Shown: piece by piece, positions 44,160 to 52,022 of the stretch | How positions within the stretch are numbered: position 1 is the first letter of the stretch | Layout of the letters: the number at the start of each line of letters is the position of its first letter | Assembly: GCF_002091985.1 (NCBI RefSeq) | Contig: NZ_MKKX01000032.1 | Coordinates: forward strand, 112,220-176,219 | Direction of reading: 5' to 3' | DNA: 64,000 bases | Source of the DNA: Rhodococcus sp. 1163 | GTDB lineage: Bacteria; Actinomycetota; Actinomycetes; Mycobacteriales; Mycobacteriaceae | The notes under the pieces: generated by a model | Seen by the model: only the letters and a program-made list of their open reading frames with translations | What the model was told of the DNA's origin: nothing | Database searches by the model: none | Translations under genes and position numbers: made by a program

Positions 44160-44982
44160 GTGCAGAACGCTAGCTTATGGCGCACTGTGTTGGGCGTCGA
44201 GAACGTCGAGAACGTCGAATTCGACGACGACACACAATCGATCGTGGCGCATGCAAGGCCTGCAAGTGCGACCAGGGGTCGATGTGGAGCTTGCGGTTCG
44301 AGGGCCTCCTGGTATGACCGTGGGCAAGGTCGACGGCAGTGGCGCGGCCTGGATGTGGGAACCGTTCAAATCTTCCTGGAGGGAGATGCTCCGCGGGTTG
44401 ATTGCCGCATCCACGGGCCGACGGTGCGCCAGGCCCCGTGGGCTCGTCATGGTGCCGGGCATACGCGCTCGTTCGATCAGCAGGTCGCCTGGTTGGCCAC
44501 ACAGTGCTCCAAGAAGGCAATCACCGAGCTGATGCGGATCGCCTGGCGCACAGTGGGATCGATCATCGCTCGGGTGTGGGCCGACACCGCCGCCGGTATC
44601 GACGCGATAGCATGCCTGACACGAATCGGGATCGACGAGATCTCGTACAAACGCGGCCACAAGTACCTCACCGTCGTCGTCGACCACGACACCGGAGCTC
44701 CCCGTCGACCAGGCCGCCGACGCACTCGAACGCTGGATTCAGTGGGCACGGCGCAGCCGTATCGAATCGTTCGTCACACTGCAACGTCGCATTGGCGGCC
44801 ACCGCGAACAGATCCTTGCTGCTATCGAACACTGCTTGTCCAACGGACTCGTCGAATCCATGAACACCAAGATCCGACTCCTCACTCGCATCGCTTTCGG
44901 ATTTGTCCGTCCAGAGGCACTCATCTCCCTGGCGATGCTCACTCTCGGAGGACACCGACCTTCACTACCGGGCCGCCGATGA
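44160..44982 (+). mobile_element. ISL3-family transposase with internal deletion
   Basis: The first 177 codons match an ISL3 transposase. They include a zinc-finger-like N-terminus (GRCGACGSRASWYDRGQGRRQWRGLDVG), the HTH in SKKAITELMRIAWRTVGSIIARV and the first catalytic Asp in IGIDEISYKRG. Near 44695 the frame jumps to ELPVDQAADALERWIQWARR and on to NGLVESMNTKIRLLTRIAFGFVRPEALISLAML, the normal C-terminus, ending at a TGA at 44980. About 150 residues with the second catalytic Asp are missing compared with the usual length near 430. Terminal repeats could not be identified. The copy cannot transpose by itself. Confidence 0.82.
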
Positions 44983-45141
44983 CCCCACACATCAGTCACA
45001 AGGGCCGATTTCCTTGACACTCGGCTATGTTTCGATGTGGGAAGCAAGCCAACGAATATCGTTGCGTCACAGTCGCGGCAACGCGAGGCCGACGATTTGA
45101 GGTTCGACGGTAGGACCAACCAGCGCAGACAGGAGCGCCAC

Positions 45142-45330
45142 ATGACGACTGCTGCATTGTTTGTTCTCGCAACGCCTGTGGTGTTGGTTGCGTTTCTGGC
45201 GGTTCTCACCGGCCTCGGTGAATACCGCCGCACCGGTAAATGGGCCTTGGCGGTGCTGGCCGTTCCATGCTTTCCACTGTTTTGGGTTGCTTGGTATGTC
45301 CGTGACGACCTCGGAAGCGCTTCGCGCTGA
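45142..45330 (+). CDS. small two-helix membrane protein
   Basis: The 62-residue protein has two hydrophobic segments (ALFVLATPVVLVAFLAVLTGL and WALAVLAVPCFPLFWVAWYVRDDL) joined by EYRRTGK. The second resembles the PLDc_N-type tail FPxxWxxWYxxD. AGGAG precedes the ATG at 45142. The function is unknown. Confidence 0.55.
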   Translation: MTTAALFVLATPVVLVAFLAVLTGLGEYRRTGKWALAVLAVPCFPLFWVAWYVRDDLGSASR

Positions 45331-45468
45331 CCGCGGTGGGCCGCTGTTAGTGAGGTGCCAGTTCGAGACGCCATCGGCGGTTGTCATTGGTGAAGCCGCT
45401 AACCGGGCCCAGGCGAACAGTGCATGGCCAGTACGTGGCCGCGGGTGTCTGTGTCGGAGTGTGCATCA

Positions 45469-46047
45469 TCAGAACACTGGGCCGTCGGTGACTGAGGAGC
45501 ATTTGACGAAGCCTGTGACGGTGACATCGGTGGTCGAGTCGGGTTCGATCGAGCGTGTTGTTGCCGAGAATCCCGCGCCGACAATCTCGGTGTCGACGAC
45601 TTGAATGTCGAGCTGGTCCAAGGCAGTCAGGTCATGGTGGACGCCCTCGCGGTCGACGTACTGCAGCGACATGTAGTCCGTCTTTTCTCCTGCCTCGTTT
45701 GAGATGTGGGTGGGGCCGAACAGGAGTTTGAGCGAGAAGTCCTCGCCTGGTCTGGCGCTGCCTTCGTCGAATATGGCGAAGTCGCTGGTGGCGGCTGAAA
45801 AGGCGCGGGAGGATCCGTCGGAGTTGGTGGTGCACTGTGTTTCGGTTCCGGCCGGAAGGCTTGCGGCCCCGAACCAACCTGATTCGAACTGGATGTAGCT
45901 GCCCTGGCCGTCACTGCGCGGGGTAGTGGGAGCCGGGCGCAGGTCCACCTGGGCGTGACTCTCGTCCGGTCCTGTACTGCAGCCAACCGCTGCGGCGAGC
46001 AACAATGCCGTGATGAGTATCGGACTAACCCTGCCGGATGCGTGCAC
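45469..46047 (-). CDS. predicted lipoprotein
   Basis: The 192-residue protein starts (GTG at 46047, GGGAGG upstream) with SPILITALLLAAAVGCS, a lipoprotein signal with the lipid-bearing Cys at position 23. The mature part is predicted to be beta-rich, with one Cys in TETQCTTNSDGSSR and one near the end in FVKCSSVTDGPVF that may pair. It would be anchored on the outer face of the membrane. The family was not recognised. Confidence 0.65.
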   Translation of the reverse strand: MHASGRVSPILITALLLAAAVGCSTGPDESHAQVDLRPAPTTPRSDGQGSYIQFESGWFGAASLPAGTETQCTTNSDGSSRAFSAATSDFAIFDEGSARPGEDFSLKLLFGPTHISNEAGEKTDYMSLQYVDREGVHHDLTALDQLDIQVVDTEIVGAGFSATTRSIEPDSTTDVTVTGFVKCSSVTDGPVF

Positions 46048-46089
46048 GTGCTGCCTCCCGATGGTTGATAGACACGGACAGGCTAGCGG

Positions 46090-46530
46090 TATGAGGTACG
46101 GACGTCAGTGACGCGGTGCCGGGCCGGCGGTAAGCGGCAGGCGGTCGTCCTGCGCGTGCTGAAGGCGGTCGGTGGTAATTGCAGTGAACGTTCCAGATTT
46201 CGACAGCGGTGCGTCGTTGCTGTTCACGGGAGTAGCGCACCTCCTCGGCGAGGATATGGCTGTAGCGTTCGACTTCCCGTGGGCACACCAACCGCAGCCG
46301 TCGGGGATTCTCCCGACTTTCTTGATGTCGACGTGCATCATCTGACCGGGTGGTTTCGCGAAGATCCCGATGGCGTCGGCGCGCAGTTCGAACGTAATTC
46401 GTGAGGCCGACCATTTTCGGGTTCACCGCATGGATTCGATCTCGGCCACGACCTGTGACGCTGTGGCGGGAGATGCCCATTTCGGCGGCCACGTGGGCGA
46501 TCGGGCGACCCGGGCAGCGCGGAATCGAAG
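46090..46530 (-). mobile_element. IS481-family transposase remnant
   Basis: Scattered frames hold IS481 signatures in order: RPIAHVAAEMGISR (N-terminal HTH), MMHVDIKKVGRIPDGCGW (first catalytic Asp region) and the tail ILAEEVRYSREQQRRTAVEIWNVHCNYHRP. Large internal parts are missing and several frameshifts are present, so the copy is dead. It lies immediately upstream of the MerR promoter at 46532. Confidence 0.75.
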
Positions 46531-46531
46531 G

Positions 46532-46562
46532 TTGACTTGGAGTGCACTCCAAGACGTACTGT
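46532..46562 (+). promoter_or_regulatory. MerR-type promoter and operator
   Basis: TTGACT (46532-46537) and TACTGT (46557-46562) are separated by 19 bp. The perfect 18-bp palindrome CTTGGAGTGCACTCCAAG (46536-46553) fills the spacer. This is a textbook MerR-activated promoter. It reads into the MerR gene and the aldo-keto reductase gene, so the regulator activates its own operon. Confidence 0.87.
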
Positions 46563-46569
46563 CGCATTC

Positions 46570-47022
46570 ATGAGTGCACCAGCACGGCAAACATCGACTG
46601 GCCGACCCGAGGGCATCGGAATTGCCGAGATGGCGGAATGCTCGGGGCTGACCCAGGACACGCTTCGGTGGTACGAGCGAGAGGGGTTGACTCCTGACAT
46701 TCCCCGATCACCAAATGGTCGACGCGTTTTCACGCCGAGGATGGTCTCCTTGCTGAATCTGCTTGTTCGCCTTCGGTCGACGGGTATGCCGACTGCTGAT
46801 ATGCGCGATTTCGTGAAGCTCATCGACGGCGGTCCGGCGACGCATCGTCAGCGGGTCGCTATTCTCTCCGCGCACCGCGCGCGTATCGCGGAGCGTCAAC
46901 GGCACCTCACCGATGCCAGCAACGCTTTGGAGTCGAAAATTTCACACTACGAACTCCTCATCTCGGAGGGGCTGGACTGCGAGGGAGCCGCAGTCCCCAA
47001 TCCAACGGACAACGACCAGTAA
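46570..47022 (+). CDS. MerR-family regulator
   Basis: The 150-residue protein has a MerR HTH (GIAEMAECSGLTQDTLRWYEREGLTPDIPRSPNGRRVFTPRMVSLLNLLVRLRSTGMPTADMRDFVKL) and a dimerisation coil (HRARIAERQRHLTDASNALESKISHYELLI), then a short tail with one Cys. It resembles the MerR protein at 33312. It is followed directly by the aldo-keto reductase gene, with the TAA next to that gene's possible GTG. It is likely a sensor of a reactive carbonyl or other organic compound. The ATG at 46570 is a few bases after the promoter's -10 box. Confidence 0.86.
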   Translation: MSAPARQTSTGRPEGIGIAEMAECSGLTQDTLRWYEREGLTPDIPRSPNGRRVFTPRMVSLLNLLVRLRSTGMPTADMRDFVKLIDGGPATHRQRVAILSAHRARIAERQRHLTDASNALESKISHYELLISEGLDCEGAAVPNPTDNDQ

Positions 47023-47034
47023 GTGGGTACACAC

Positions 47035-48027
47035 ATGTCAATTCCAACTCGTAGAATCCCCGCCCTCGACCGCGACGTCAGTGCCATCGGACTCGGCTGC
47101 ATGGGCATCAACTGGGCCTATGCGCGCGACGACGCGGATTCGGCCCGCACAGGCTCGGAGATTCTTGCCCACGCACTCGCGTCGGGAATCGATTTCTTCG
47201 ATACCAGTGACGCTTACGCCGCCGGAGAGAACGAAAAGATTGTCGGCAACGCTGTGGCTGACGCCGACGTCGTCATCGCGACGAAGGCGGGCCTGATCGG
47301 TTCCATGGACAGCGGGAAGCCGACACTGACACGTAACGGCCGTCCCGATCACCTTCGGAAGGCGTGCGATGACAGTCTGCGGCGCCTTGGAATCGACACC
47401 ATCGATCTCTACTACCTGCACCGCGTCGATGATCAGGTGCCGATCGAGGAATCGTGGGGAGCGCTGTCCGATCTTGTTGCTGCAGGCAAGGTTCGAGCGT
47501 TGGGTTTGAGTGAAGTCACGGTCGAGCAAGCCGAGGCGGCGCACAGTATCCACCCGGTGGCGGCTGTTCAATCCGAACTATCGGTATGGACCCGAGACGC
47601 ATTGGGGCAGGGCAATACTCCTGATGGTGCCGCTGTCGGGAACATCGTCGACTGGACCCGTGACCGCGACGCGGTGTTCGTTGCTTTCTCACCGCTGGGG
47701 CGCGGATTCCTGACCGGGAGCCTCGATACTGCGGCCCTGCCGTCGAGCGACTTCAGGACGACCCTTCCCCGGTTCACCGGTTCGGCGGCGCAACAAAATG
47801 AAGCAATCGTCGACGCCCTCGCGTCAGTCGCCGATCGCCACGCCACGACGCCGGCAGCTATCGCGTTGGCATGGGTATTGGCGCAGGGCCAGCACGTCAT
47901 CCCGATCCCGGGGACGACGAAGGCGACTCACCTCGACGCCAACCTCCTTGCTGCGCAGCTCACTCTTTCTGCAGAGGATCTCGAGATCCTCGACGGTGCA
48001 CCTGCCGCTGTCGGCCCACGGTACTGA
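47035..48027 (+). CDS. aldo/keto reductase
   Basis: The 330-residue protein is a (beta/alpha)8 aldo-keto reductase. The catalytic tetrad is visible as Asp and Tyr in FFDTSDAYAAGENE, Lys in VVIATKAGL and His in DLYYLHRVD. C-terminal VIPIPGTTKATHLDANLLA binds NADPH. It reduces aldehydes or ketones. The ATG at 47035 has AAGTGGG seven bases upstream. A GTG at 47023, directly after the MerR stop, is an alternative. It is co-transcribed with the MerR gene. Confidence 0.9.
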   Translation: MSIPTRRIPALDRDVSAIGLGCMGINWAYARDDADSARTGSEILAHALASGIDFFDTSDAYAAGENEKIVGNAVADADVVIATKAGLIGSMDSGKPTLTRNGRPDHLRKACDDSLRRLGIDTIDLYYLHRVDDQVPIEESWGALSDLVAAGKVRALGLSEVTVEQAEAAHSIHPVAAVQSELSVWTRDALGQGNTPDGAAVGNIVDWTRDRDAVFVAFSPLGRGFLTGSLDTAALPSSDFRTTLPRFTGSAAQQNEAIVDALASVADRHATTPAAIALAWVLAQGQHVIPIPGTTKATHLDANLLAAQLTLSAEDLEILDGAPAAVGPRY

Positions 48028-48333
48028 GATGAAGCTGGGACGAGGTAAGGGGACAGGGTGGGACATTTGTCCGTCCACGTCGGTGACACCGCAAGGTAAC
48101 AGATACCCCTTGCCTCCCGCGAAAGCCGCTTCGTCCGTCCGTCAACGTGGACGTGTCCTGTGTTCCCATACATCCGAAGTCGATACTGACCACCGGAGTG
48201 CCGAGAGGCTTCTTGGCGTTATGTATCGCTTTGCCAGGGTCATTCAGATGGGCGAATCCTACCGTCGTTGTAGCATCCGTATCCCGGACAAACGCGGCAT
48301 GAGCCGTGCTCTTTCGATCAAGGGATTGCCCAG
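48028..48333. other. 306-bp gap upstream of the toxin gene
   Basis: No coding frame is convincing. This stretch should contain the promoter of the three-gene toxin-antitoxin operon. No clear palindrome was found by eye. Confidence 0.4.
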
Positions 48334-48816
48334 TTGCCTCAACGACGTGAACACTTTTCGAAAGCCTCTGCGGGTGGGTGCGAATGGTTCGAGACCGACC
48401 TCTACACCCGCACACTCGACAGATACTCGACTGAATCGGAACTGGAGATCGAGCATCTGCTCAACATGATGGATATAGCGGAAGATCCGGGCGGCCTACC
48501 CAACAACCAGTACGACGCCCCTATCGGGTGGCTGAGCAAGATCAGTCGGCACAACCCGCCATGGCTGGCCGAAATCAAATCGGCGGGACCAGAAGAACCC
48601 GACGGAGGCCACCGTAAATACCGCCTGTACTTCGGTGAGGCCCCATCTGATCAACACGCCTTGCTCGCAGCCCTCATCGAGTTCAAGCACACGAGCTGGT
48701 CGAACAACAAACAGAAGACCGCCCAGACGAAGCACATCAAGGCTGCGCTCGAATCCATCGCCAGATGGTGCTCCTGGAAAAGATGCGACTACCGGCACCG
48801 CTTGGACAGCCTCTGA
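48334..48816 (+). CDS. HigB/RelE-like (Gp49-type) toxin candidate
   Basis: The frame encodes up to 160 residues. The C-terminal half fits the Gp49/HigB toxin pattern: WLSKISRHNPPWLAEIKSAGP, then HRKYRLYFGEAPSDQHALLAALIEFKHTSWSNNKQKTAQTKHIKAALESIARW. In such toxins the strand-Lys/Arg-rich part carries ribosome-dependent mRNA cleavage. The start is uncertain. A TTG at 48334 has AAGGGA eight bases upstream, and later in-frame ATGs exist. The XRE antitoxin gene follows 56 bp downstream, the reversed toxin-first order of HigBA. Longer than the usual 100-125 residues, it has an extra N-terminal part. Confidence 0.62.
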   Translation: MPQRREHFSKASAGGCEWFETDLYTRTLDRYSTESELEIEHLLNMMDIAEDPGGLPNNQYDAPIGWLSKISRHNPPWLAEIKSAGPEEPDGGHRKYRLYFGEAPSDQHALLAALIEFKHTSWSNNKQKTAQTKHIKAALESIARWCSWKRCDYRHRLDSL

Positions 48817-48872
48817 CGTGGCGTTCAACACCCGGTGTTGCGATTTTTGCATCAACCCAGGAGGCTGAGAAC

Positions 48873-49376
48873 ATGGCACGCACACCTCGACGACAAACGC
48901 GAAGCGCCGTACTAGCGCGACGCCTCTCCAATACGGAGCTTTCGTTCAAGCTGCAGCTGGTCAAAATTCGCAACGACCGCGGCCTGACACAAACCGACGT
49001 CGCAGAGAAGATGGGCGTCGACAAGAGCGCCGTCTCGCGCTTTGAGCGAATCGACGCCAACCCGCGTCTGGCCACGATCCGCGCGTACGCACTCGCCATC
49101 GATGCGATCTTTGAGATGACAGCGACCGAAAACGAGCCCGAAATCCACGTATTCGGCGTCGGAAAGCCCTCCGTATCGCGCCCCAACGCGAACGACGCCT
49201 ATCGAATCCTGGTTCTACACAGCAATAAGAGCGCACAGTCACCTCCGGCCATCGTCTTTGGCGGCACGAAGCACAGCAATCTCAGTTTCGGCGAAGCCGG
49301 AGTTGCCGACCGTCGACAGGGTGCACTCGTAACCAGACTCACGCCCACGGACGCAGAGGACATGCACCATGTTTAG
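48873..49376 (+). CDS. XRE-family antitoxin with C-terminal extension
   Basis: The 167-residue protein has a basic lead, then a clear XRE HTH: FKLQLVKIRNDRGLTQTDVAEKMGVDKSAVSRFERIDANPRLATIRAYALAIDAIFEM (about 28-85). A C-terminal part of about 80 residues (IHVFGVGKPSV, then YRILVLHSNKSAQSPPAIVFGG) has no known domain and is longer than usual. In tripartite toxin-antitoxin-chaperone systems the antitoxin tail is bound by the chaperone, so this tail may contact the third protein. GGAGG lies about nine bases before the ATG. Its TAG overlaps the next gene's ATG by eight bases. Confidence 0.75.
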   Translation: MARTPRRQTRSAVLARRLSNTELSFKLQLVKIRNDRGLTQTDVAEKMGVDKSAVSRFERIDANPRLATIRAYALAIDAIFEMTATENEPEIHVFGVGKPSVSRPNANDAYRILVLHSNKSAQSPPAIVFGGTKHSNLSFGEAGVADRRQGALVTRLTPTDAEDMHHV

Positions 49377-49788
49377 CTCGCTCTTCTTTTCCGCGCACGT
49401 CACGGTCACAGACGGATTGGTCAATGTCCTCGAAGGCGGAGTCAGCCGCGCAACCCGACCGGTCTTCCCAAGTCATCTAGGCCTCTACCTTGTCGCCGTT
49501 CTCGACGCCAATGGCAAGCCGGACGTCGAGGTCAAGATTCGACTCGTCGACGCAGATGAGCCGAATACGGTTATCACCGAACTGTTCGCCGTGGCCGAAC
49601 TACAGCAAACACCCGGAGACGACTACGACCCTCGAACGATGTCCAACCCGCTCGTCGTCGACCTGACCAACGCTGTCATACCGAAGCCAGGCACGTACCG
49701 CGTAGAGACGTTCACAGACGGCGAGCCATCTCTGTCGATCTATCTACAGGTCGTACCCACACCGTCGAACGTCCCTGTGCCTGCCTGA
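49369..49788 (+). CDS. DUF6941-like beta-sandwich protein, third gene of the module
   Basis: The 139-residue protein reads SLFFSAHVTVTDGLVNVLEGGVSRATRPVFPSHLGLYLVAVLDANGKPDVEVKIRLVDAD, then VVDLTNAVIPKPGTYRVETFTDGEPSLSIYLQVVP. The alternating strands and the final GTYRVE and DGE pattern resemble the DUF6941 family, predicted beta-sandwich proteins of unknown function. It overlaps the antitoxin gene by eight bases, so it is translationally coupled to it. It may act as a chaperone or extra neutraliser. This role is inferred. Confidence 0.6.
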   Translation: MFSSLFFSAHVTVTDGLVNVLEGGVSRATRPVFPSHLGLYLVAVLDANGKPDVEVKIRLVDADEPNTVITELFAVAELQQTPGDDYDPRTMSNPLVVDLTNAVIPKPGTYRVETFTDGEPSLSIYLQVVPTPSNVPVPA

Positions 49789-50015
49789 GCGCCCCTTCTT
49801 TATCTCCTATGAGCCAGTCCGAATCGGCCACCGTACGAGTCGGTGAGTGCACCGACTCCGGCATTCTGGACGACGAGTAGTGTTGCCGTTGTTCGCATTC
49901 AGGCTCGACTGGGTCGAGCGGCGGGCGGTACTCTCTCACGAGATCGTGCACTTGGAACGCGGAATCTTCCACTCACCGAGACGGTCCATCTACATGCGCT
50001 GCTGGACGTCAGGTT

Positions 50016-50618
50016 TCAGGGAAGTGGGAGGAGCCGATTGATGACAACATCCAATGCGGCCAACGCTTCTACTTCTCTGCCCTCGTCGTAGAGCATGGTC
50101 AGCGCAAGACCGTCACTGGTTGCGATCAATGCATCGGCCACAGTTGAAGTTTCGATGTCTGCAGAAACGGCGCCTTGTCGTCGCCCCTCCTCGAGATACT
50201 GGGTGAGTGCTGCGCGGATGTCGTTGTCGACTGCAATGGCGGCTTCGGAGTAGGGGCGATGTCCGATCGCTCGGACTGAAAACTCCGCCCAAATTCGGGC
50301 TTCGGCTCTTCTTTCGGCGTCGAGCGGGAGCGTGGCGAGTAACCAACTCCGCACGACGTCGACGAGGGTGCCGGTGCGATCGACCGACTGGAGCCTGGCT
50401 TCCACTCGTTCGCCCACGAGTTGTAGTGCGAATTCGAGCATTTCGTCTTTGGTGCGGAAGTGCTTCTGGATTGCCCCGACGGAGCAGTCGGCGCGTTCAG
50501 CGACTGCTCGGATGTTTGTTCCGGCGAGGCCTTCGTCGGCGATCAATTCCAGCAGCATGTTTCCGACATGTCGCCGTCGCTCGTTGGGGTTGTAGGTCGG
50601 GGGCACAACATCCAGCAT
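50016..50618 (-). CDS. TetR-family regulator
   Basis: The 200-residue protein (ATG at 50618) has a TetR HTH (NERRRHVGNMLLELIADEGLAGTNIRAVAERADCSVGAIQKHFRTKDEMLEFALQLV) and a BetI/TetR_C_6-like ligand domain (LLATLPLDAERRAEARIWAEFSVRAIGHRPYSEAAIAVDNDIRAAL). It diverges from the DUF1707 gene. A perfect palindrome with 21-bp arms overlaps its start codon, so it is probably autoregulated. Earlier in-frame starts lie in the palindrome or the other gene and are less likely. Confidence 0.82.
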   Translation of the reverse strand: MLDVVPPTYNPNERRRHVGNMLLELIADEGLAGTNIRAVAERADCSVGAIQKHFRTKDEMLEFALQLVGERVEARLQSVDRTGTLVDVVRSWLLATLPLDAERRAEARIWAEFSVRAIGHRPYSEAAIAVDNDIRAALTQYLEEGRRQGAVSADIETSTVADALIATSDGLALTMLYDEGREVEALAALDVVINRLLPLP

Positions 50619-50650
50619 AGAATACAAACGTATTCTATGCTGGATGTTGT
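50605..50650. promoter_or_regulatory. 46-bp perfect palindrome, TetR operator
   Basis: Two 21-bp perfect arms (50605-50625 and 50630-50650) flank AAAC. The left arm contains the TetR start codon, so the first codons of the gene are part of the palindrome. It lies 28 bp before the DUF1707 ATG. It is far longer than a normal TetR site (about 16-20 bp) and could bind two dimers or form a hairpin in RNA. Confidence 0.75.
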
Positions 50651-50677
50651 CAGTGTCGATCGAATGGAGTCCGAAAC

Positions 50678-51094
50678 ATGTCCGACTACCTGCCAACTCG
50701 TCGAGCCACCGACGCAGAGCGCCTCGATGCAACTCTCCACCTGACGGACGCTCTAGCCAGAGGGGCTTTGAGCGGTGAGGAGTACAACGATCGGATCGAG
50801 GACGTGAACAGCGCTCAATCGATAGACCAGATCACAGCCACTCTGATTGACCTGCCTCCTTTGCTGCCGGCCACCACCGCGAGCGAAAAACGTAAACGGG
50901 ATGAACTACGCGAGTGGCTCAGAGAGTGGCAGTACTGGCTCGGCGGTTCGGTGCTGATGGTGGGCATTTGGGGAGTGCAAAGTCTGATGGACGGATCTGC
51001 GATCAAGTTCTGGCCGGGACTTCCGATTGGAATTTGGGCGCTCGTGCTCATCGCGTGTGTGTTCTGGCCGAGCGAGGAGCACGAAAGTAGCTGA
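50678..51094 (+). CDS. DUF1707 / 2TM membrane protein
   Basis: The 138-residue protein begins with a DUF1707 domain: RATDAERLDATLHLTDALARGALSGEEYNDRIEDVNSAQSIDQITATLIDLP. The C-terminal part has two helices (YWLGGSVLMVGIWGVQSL and LPIGIWALVLIACVFW). DUF1707 is common in actinomycete membrane proteins and predicted to bind a partner. It is divergent from TetR with a shared operator, so its expression is regulated. The ATG has GGAG eight bases upstream. Confidence 0.85.
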   Translation: MSDYLPTRRATDAERLDATLHLTDALARGALSGEEYNDRIEDVNSAQSIDQITATLIDLPPLLPATTASEKRKRDELREWLREWQYWLGGSVLMVGIWGVQSLMDGSAIKFWPGLPIGIWALVLIACVFWPSEEHESS

Positions 51095-51175
51095 ACAGGG
51101 CGCATGTTACGAATGCACCGCGTCGATCGCGTTCGCTGCGATGGGGGTTGCGTCGCAGGTCTTACATTTGCGTAA

Positions 51176-51259
51176 CCACGCCTCCAGGCGTGGTCCTCCG
51201 TTTCGATGGCGTTGTTCGCGAACTACTATGCGGCAGCGATGCCTTCGCTGCCGCATAGT
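51176..51259. terminator. two hairpins between convergent genes
   Basis: Hairpin 1 has the arms CCACGCCT and AGGCGTGG (51176-51193). Hairpin 2 has a 15-bp perfect stem (51225-51239 and 51245-51259) with a 5-base loop. They separate the DUF1707 gene from the convergent sortase gene and look like Rho-independent terminators for both strands, without long T tracts. Confidence 0.75.
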
Positions 51260-51299
51260 GGAGAGCTCGTCGGTGACGATCTTGACTCTTCTGCTGGGT

Positions 51300-52022
51300 T
51301 CAAGTGAGAGCTGCGTACACGACGATGTTGTCGTCGTAACTCGCGGCATCGCTGTCGAACGCACCGCCGCAAGTGATCAATCTGAGACCGGCATAATCGA
51401 TATCGCCGTACACCGATGCCGTCGGAAACTCGGCTTTGGGATACTGCTCGATGTCCGAGACGGTGAAGGTCAGCACGCTGTCATCCTGACGGCTGACGAT
51501 GACACTGTCCCCGCTGTTCAGTTCGCGTAGACGATAGAAAATCCCAGGGTCGCCGCCCCAATCCACGTGCCCGGCGACGATGGAGGGGCCCATCTCACCC
51601 GGGGTAGGTGAACCGTCGTACCAGCCGCCAGGGAATCCACCCGACGGCACCTCCATGGTGCCGTCGGCCTGCAGCCCCAATCCGATGAGGTCGGAATCGA
51701 CACCGATTGCCGGAATCTCGATCCGCACCGGCGTCGACGCCGAGAGCGGCGCGACAGCAACCGCCGTATCGATGGCCTGCGGATCTTCCGAAGGTGCGAG
51801 CGACGGCGCGGCCGGTTGAGGTGTGGCTGGCGAAGCTGAACTGGGGGAGTCGGCCAACGATAGCGGCTGGTTGACCGTCGACGTATCGGTATCTGTCGAC
51901 GCGCCGCATCCGGTGATAAGCGCTATCGCGAGTACAACCGCAGTGACGAGCCCTCCCACCGCGCCCCGATGTCGAGGCGCGGTGGGACGATCGTTGTATC
52001 CCGAGTGGCGGTGGGAGAACAT
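51300..52022 (-). CDS. class F sortase
   Basis: The 240-residue protein (ATG at 52022, overlapping the upstream stop as TGATG) has a membrane anchor (VGGLVTAVVLAIALITGC), a Ser/Pro/Thr-rich linker and a sortase domain. That domain includes IEIPAIGVDSDLIGLGL, IVAGHVDWGGDPGIFYRL with the catalytic His and LRLITCGGAFD with the Cys. The SYDDNIVVYAAL region aligns with the place where class F sortases often have an Arg, so the third catalytic residue is not clear. The Cys in ITGC could also make it a lipoprotein-like signal. It probably anchors the co-encoded surface protein to the cell wall. Confidence 0.85.
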   Translation of the reverse strand: MFSHRHSGYNDRPTAPRHRGAVGGLVTAVVLAIALITGCGASTDTDTSTVNQPLSLADSPSSASPATPQPAAPSLAPSEDPQAIDTAVAVAPLSASTPVRIEIPAIGVDSDLIGLGLQADGTMEVPSGGFPGGWYDGSPTPGEMGPSIVAGHVDWGGDPGIFYRLRELNSGDSVIVSRQDDSVLTFTVSDIEQYPKAEFPTASVYGDIDYAGLRLITCGGAFDSDAASYDDNIVVYAALT

